In this document: positions 5,714 through 6,160 of the stretch, piece by piece
Layout of the letters: every line of letters starts with the position of its first letter
Numbering within the stretch: the first letter of the stretch is position 1
Origin: Spirochaetaceae bacterium
GTDB taxonomy: Bacteria; Spirochaetota; Spirochaetia; Treponematales; Breznakiellaceae
Assembly (NCBI GenBank): GCA_031279965.1
Contig: JAITHM010000021.1
Coordinates: forward strand, 1 to 6,160
Direction: 5' to 3'
DNA: 6,160 bases
Notes under the pieces: generated by a model
What the model was told of the DNA's origin: nothing
The model's database searches: none
What the model saw: the letters and a program-made list of their open reading frames with translations, nothing else
Program-made: the position numbers and the translations under genes

Positions 5714-6160
5714 ACAAGGTCTTTGCCGCTGCGTGCCGGTTCAAGCGGATTATGAATGCCCCAAATGCCTAAATCGTAAGTTAAGGCATCTTCTGGTGTG
5801 CCGGAAAAAACAACGCCGCCTTTGTGCAAAACAACAAGTCTGTTTGCAAGCGCAAGGCATTTTTCAAGTTCGTGCGTTAAAATGATGATCGTTTTTGCCG
5901 TGGTTTTAAGCTGAACAAGCAGTGTGTTTATGCTTACAATACCGGGATAATCAAGGTTTGCATAGGGTTCGTCAAAAATAATGATGTCGGCATCCAGCGC
6001 AAGTATTCCAGCTACGGCAAGGCGGCGCTTTTCTCCACCCGACAGAAATCGCGCCGGGAAATCGGCCTTTGCCGCAATGCCTGTTGCTATCAGTGCGTGA
6101 CGCACTTTATCTGCAATGCTGAGTTTGGGGATTTTTCGGGAGCGAAGTCCAAGCTCAACA
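5704..6160 (-). CDS. ECF transporter ATP-binding protein (EcfA / CbiO / BioM type), C-terminal part, cut by window edge
   Basis: The visible 151 residues are the C-terminal part of a cytosolic ABC ATPase that powers ECF-type uptake with the adjacent EcfT. The frame stays open to the right edge and begins VELGLRSRKIP, matching the segment after the Q-loop in this family, so the GTG at 6105 is not the true start. The ABC signature LSGGEKRR (about 6022-6045), Walker B IIIFDEP with catalytic Glu (about 5965-5985), the D-loop ANLD and the switch histidine in ILTHE (about 5872-5874) are all present. Walker A must lie beyond the window. The C-terminal GGVVFSGTPED turn is also typical. The 10-base overlap with the EcfT gene indicates one operon. 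Which ECF group it belongs to needs the missing upstream genes. Confidence 0.93.
   Translation of the reverse strand, partial: VELGLRSRKIPKLSIADKVRHALIATGIAAKADFPARFLSGGEKRRLAVAGILALDADIIIFDEPYANLDYPGIVSINTLLVQLKTTAKTIIILTHELEKCLALANRLVVLHKGGVVFSGTPEDALTYDLGIWGIHNPLEPARSGKDLVWL

Noticed and set aside
6103..6105. GTG as the start of the ECF ATPase
   Set aside because: The frame continues upstream with family-like sequence (VELGLRSRK) to the window edge, and Walker A is missing, so the gene is simply cut by the window.

Overview
The window looks like an ordinary chromosomal stretch from a bacterium of intermediate base composition. The best guess is a spirochaete of the Treponema type, possibly a gut-associated one. 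This rests mainly on recall: the Rpn-family nuclease/transposase N-terminus at the left edge closely resembles copies that are abundant in such treponemes. No rRNA or other phylogenetic marker is present, so the assignment is tentative.

Left to right: (a) 1-188, minus strand, is the N-terminal part of an Rpn/PDDEXK-type recombination-promoting nuclease that continues beyond the window. (b) 189-592 is a roughly 400-base stretch without a convincing gene, made of three distinct repeat architectures. These are two oppositely oriented arrays of a CAGTGRN heptamer, a ~100-base element bounded by 21-base inverted ends with an inner stem, and a ~46-base partial tandem repeat containing a perfect GC-rich hairpin. 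(c) Three plus-strand genes follow: luxS (S-ribosylhomocysteine lyase) and galM (aldose 1-epimerase), only 19 bases apart, then a secreted LysM-containing lytic transglycosylase of the MltD type, which probably has its own promoter. (d) The right half is minus-strand: an AzgA-type NCS2 purine permease, whose stop lies 4 bases from the stop of the transglycosylase, then an ECF-transporter pair (EcfT-like membrane protein and its ATPase) overlapping by 10 bases. The ATPase runs off the right edge. A small terminator-like hairpin directly after ecfT and a TTGACA promoter just downstream of it suggest that the permease is a separate transcription unit.

Functionally, luxS belongs to the activated-methyl cycle (homocysteine recovery and AI-2 precursor formation). 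galM interconverts sugar anomers. The transglycosylase remodels or cleaves peptidoglycan. The permease salvages purine bases, and the ECF pair energises uptake of a vitamin or metal through a substrate-binding S component that is not in the window.

I found no clearly new system. The most interesting items are the composite repeat region beside the Rpn gene, the luxS-galM pairing, and the start of the transglycosylase. There, a consensus ribosome binding site points to an in-frame ACG codon rather than to the available ATG or TTG. A perfect 17-base palindrome also overlaps the predicted -35 box of that gene.
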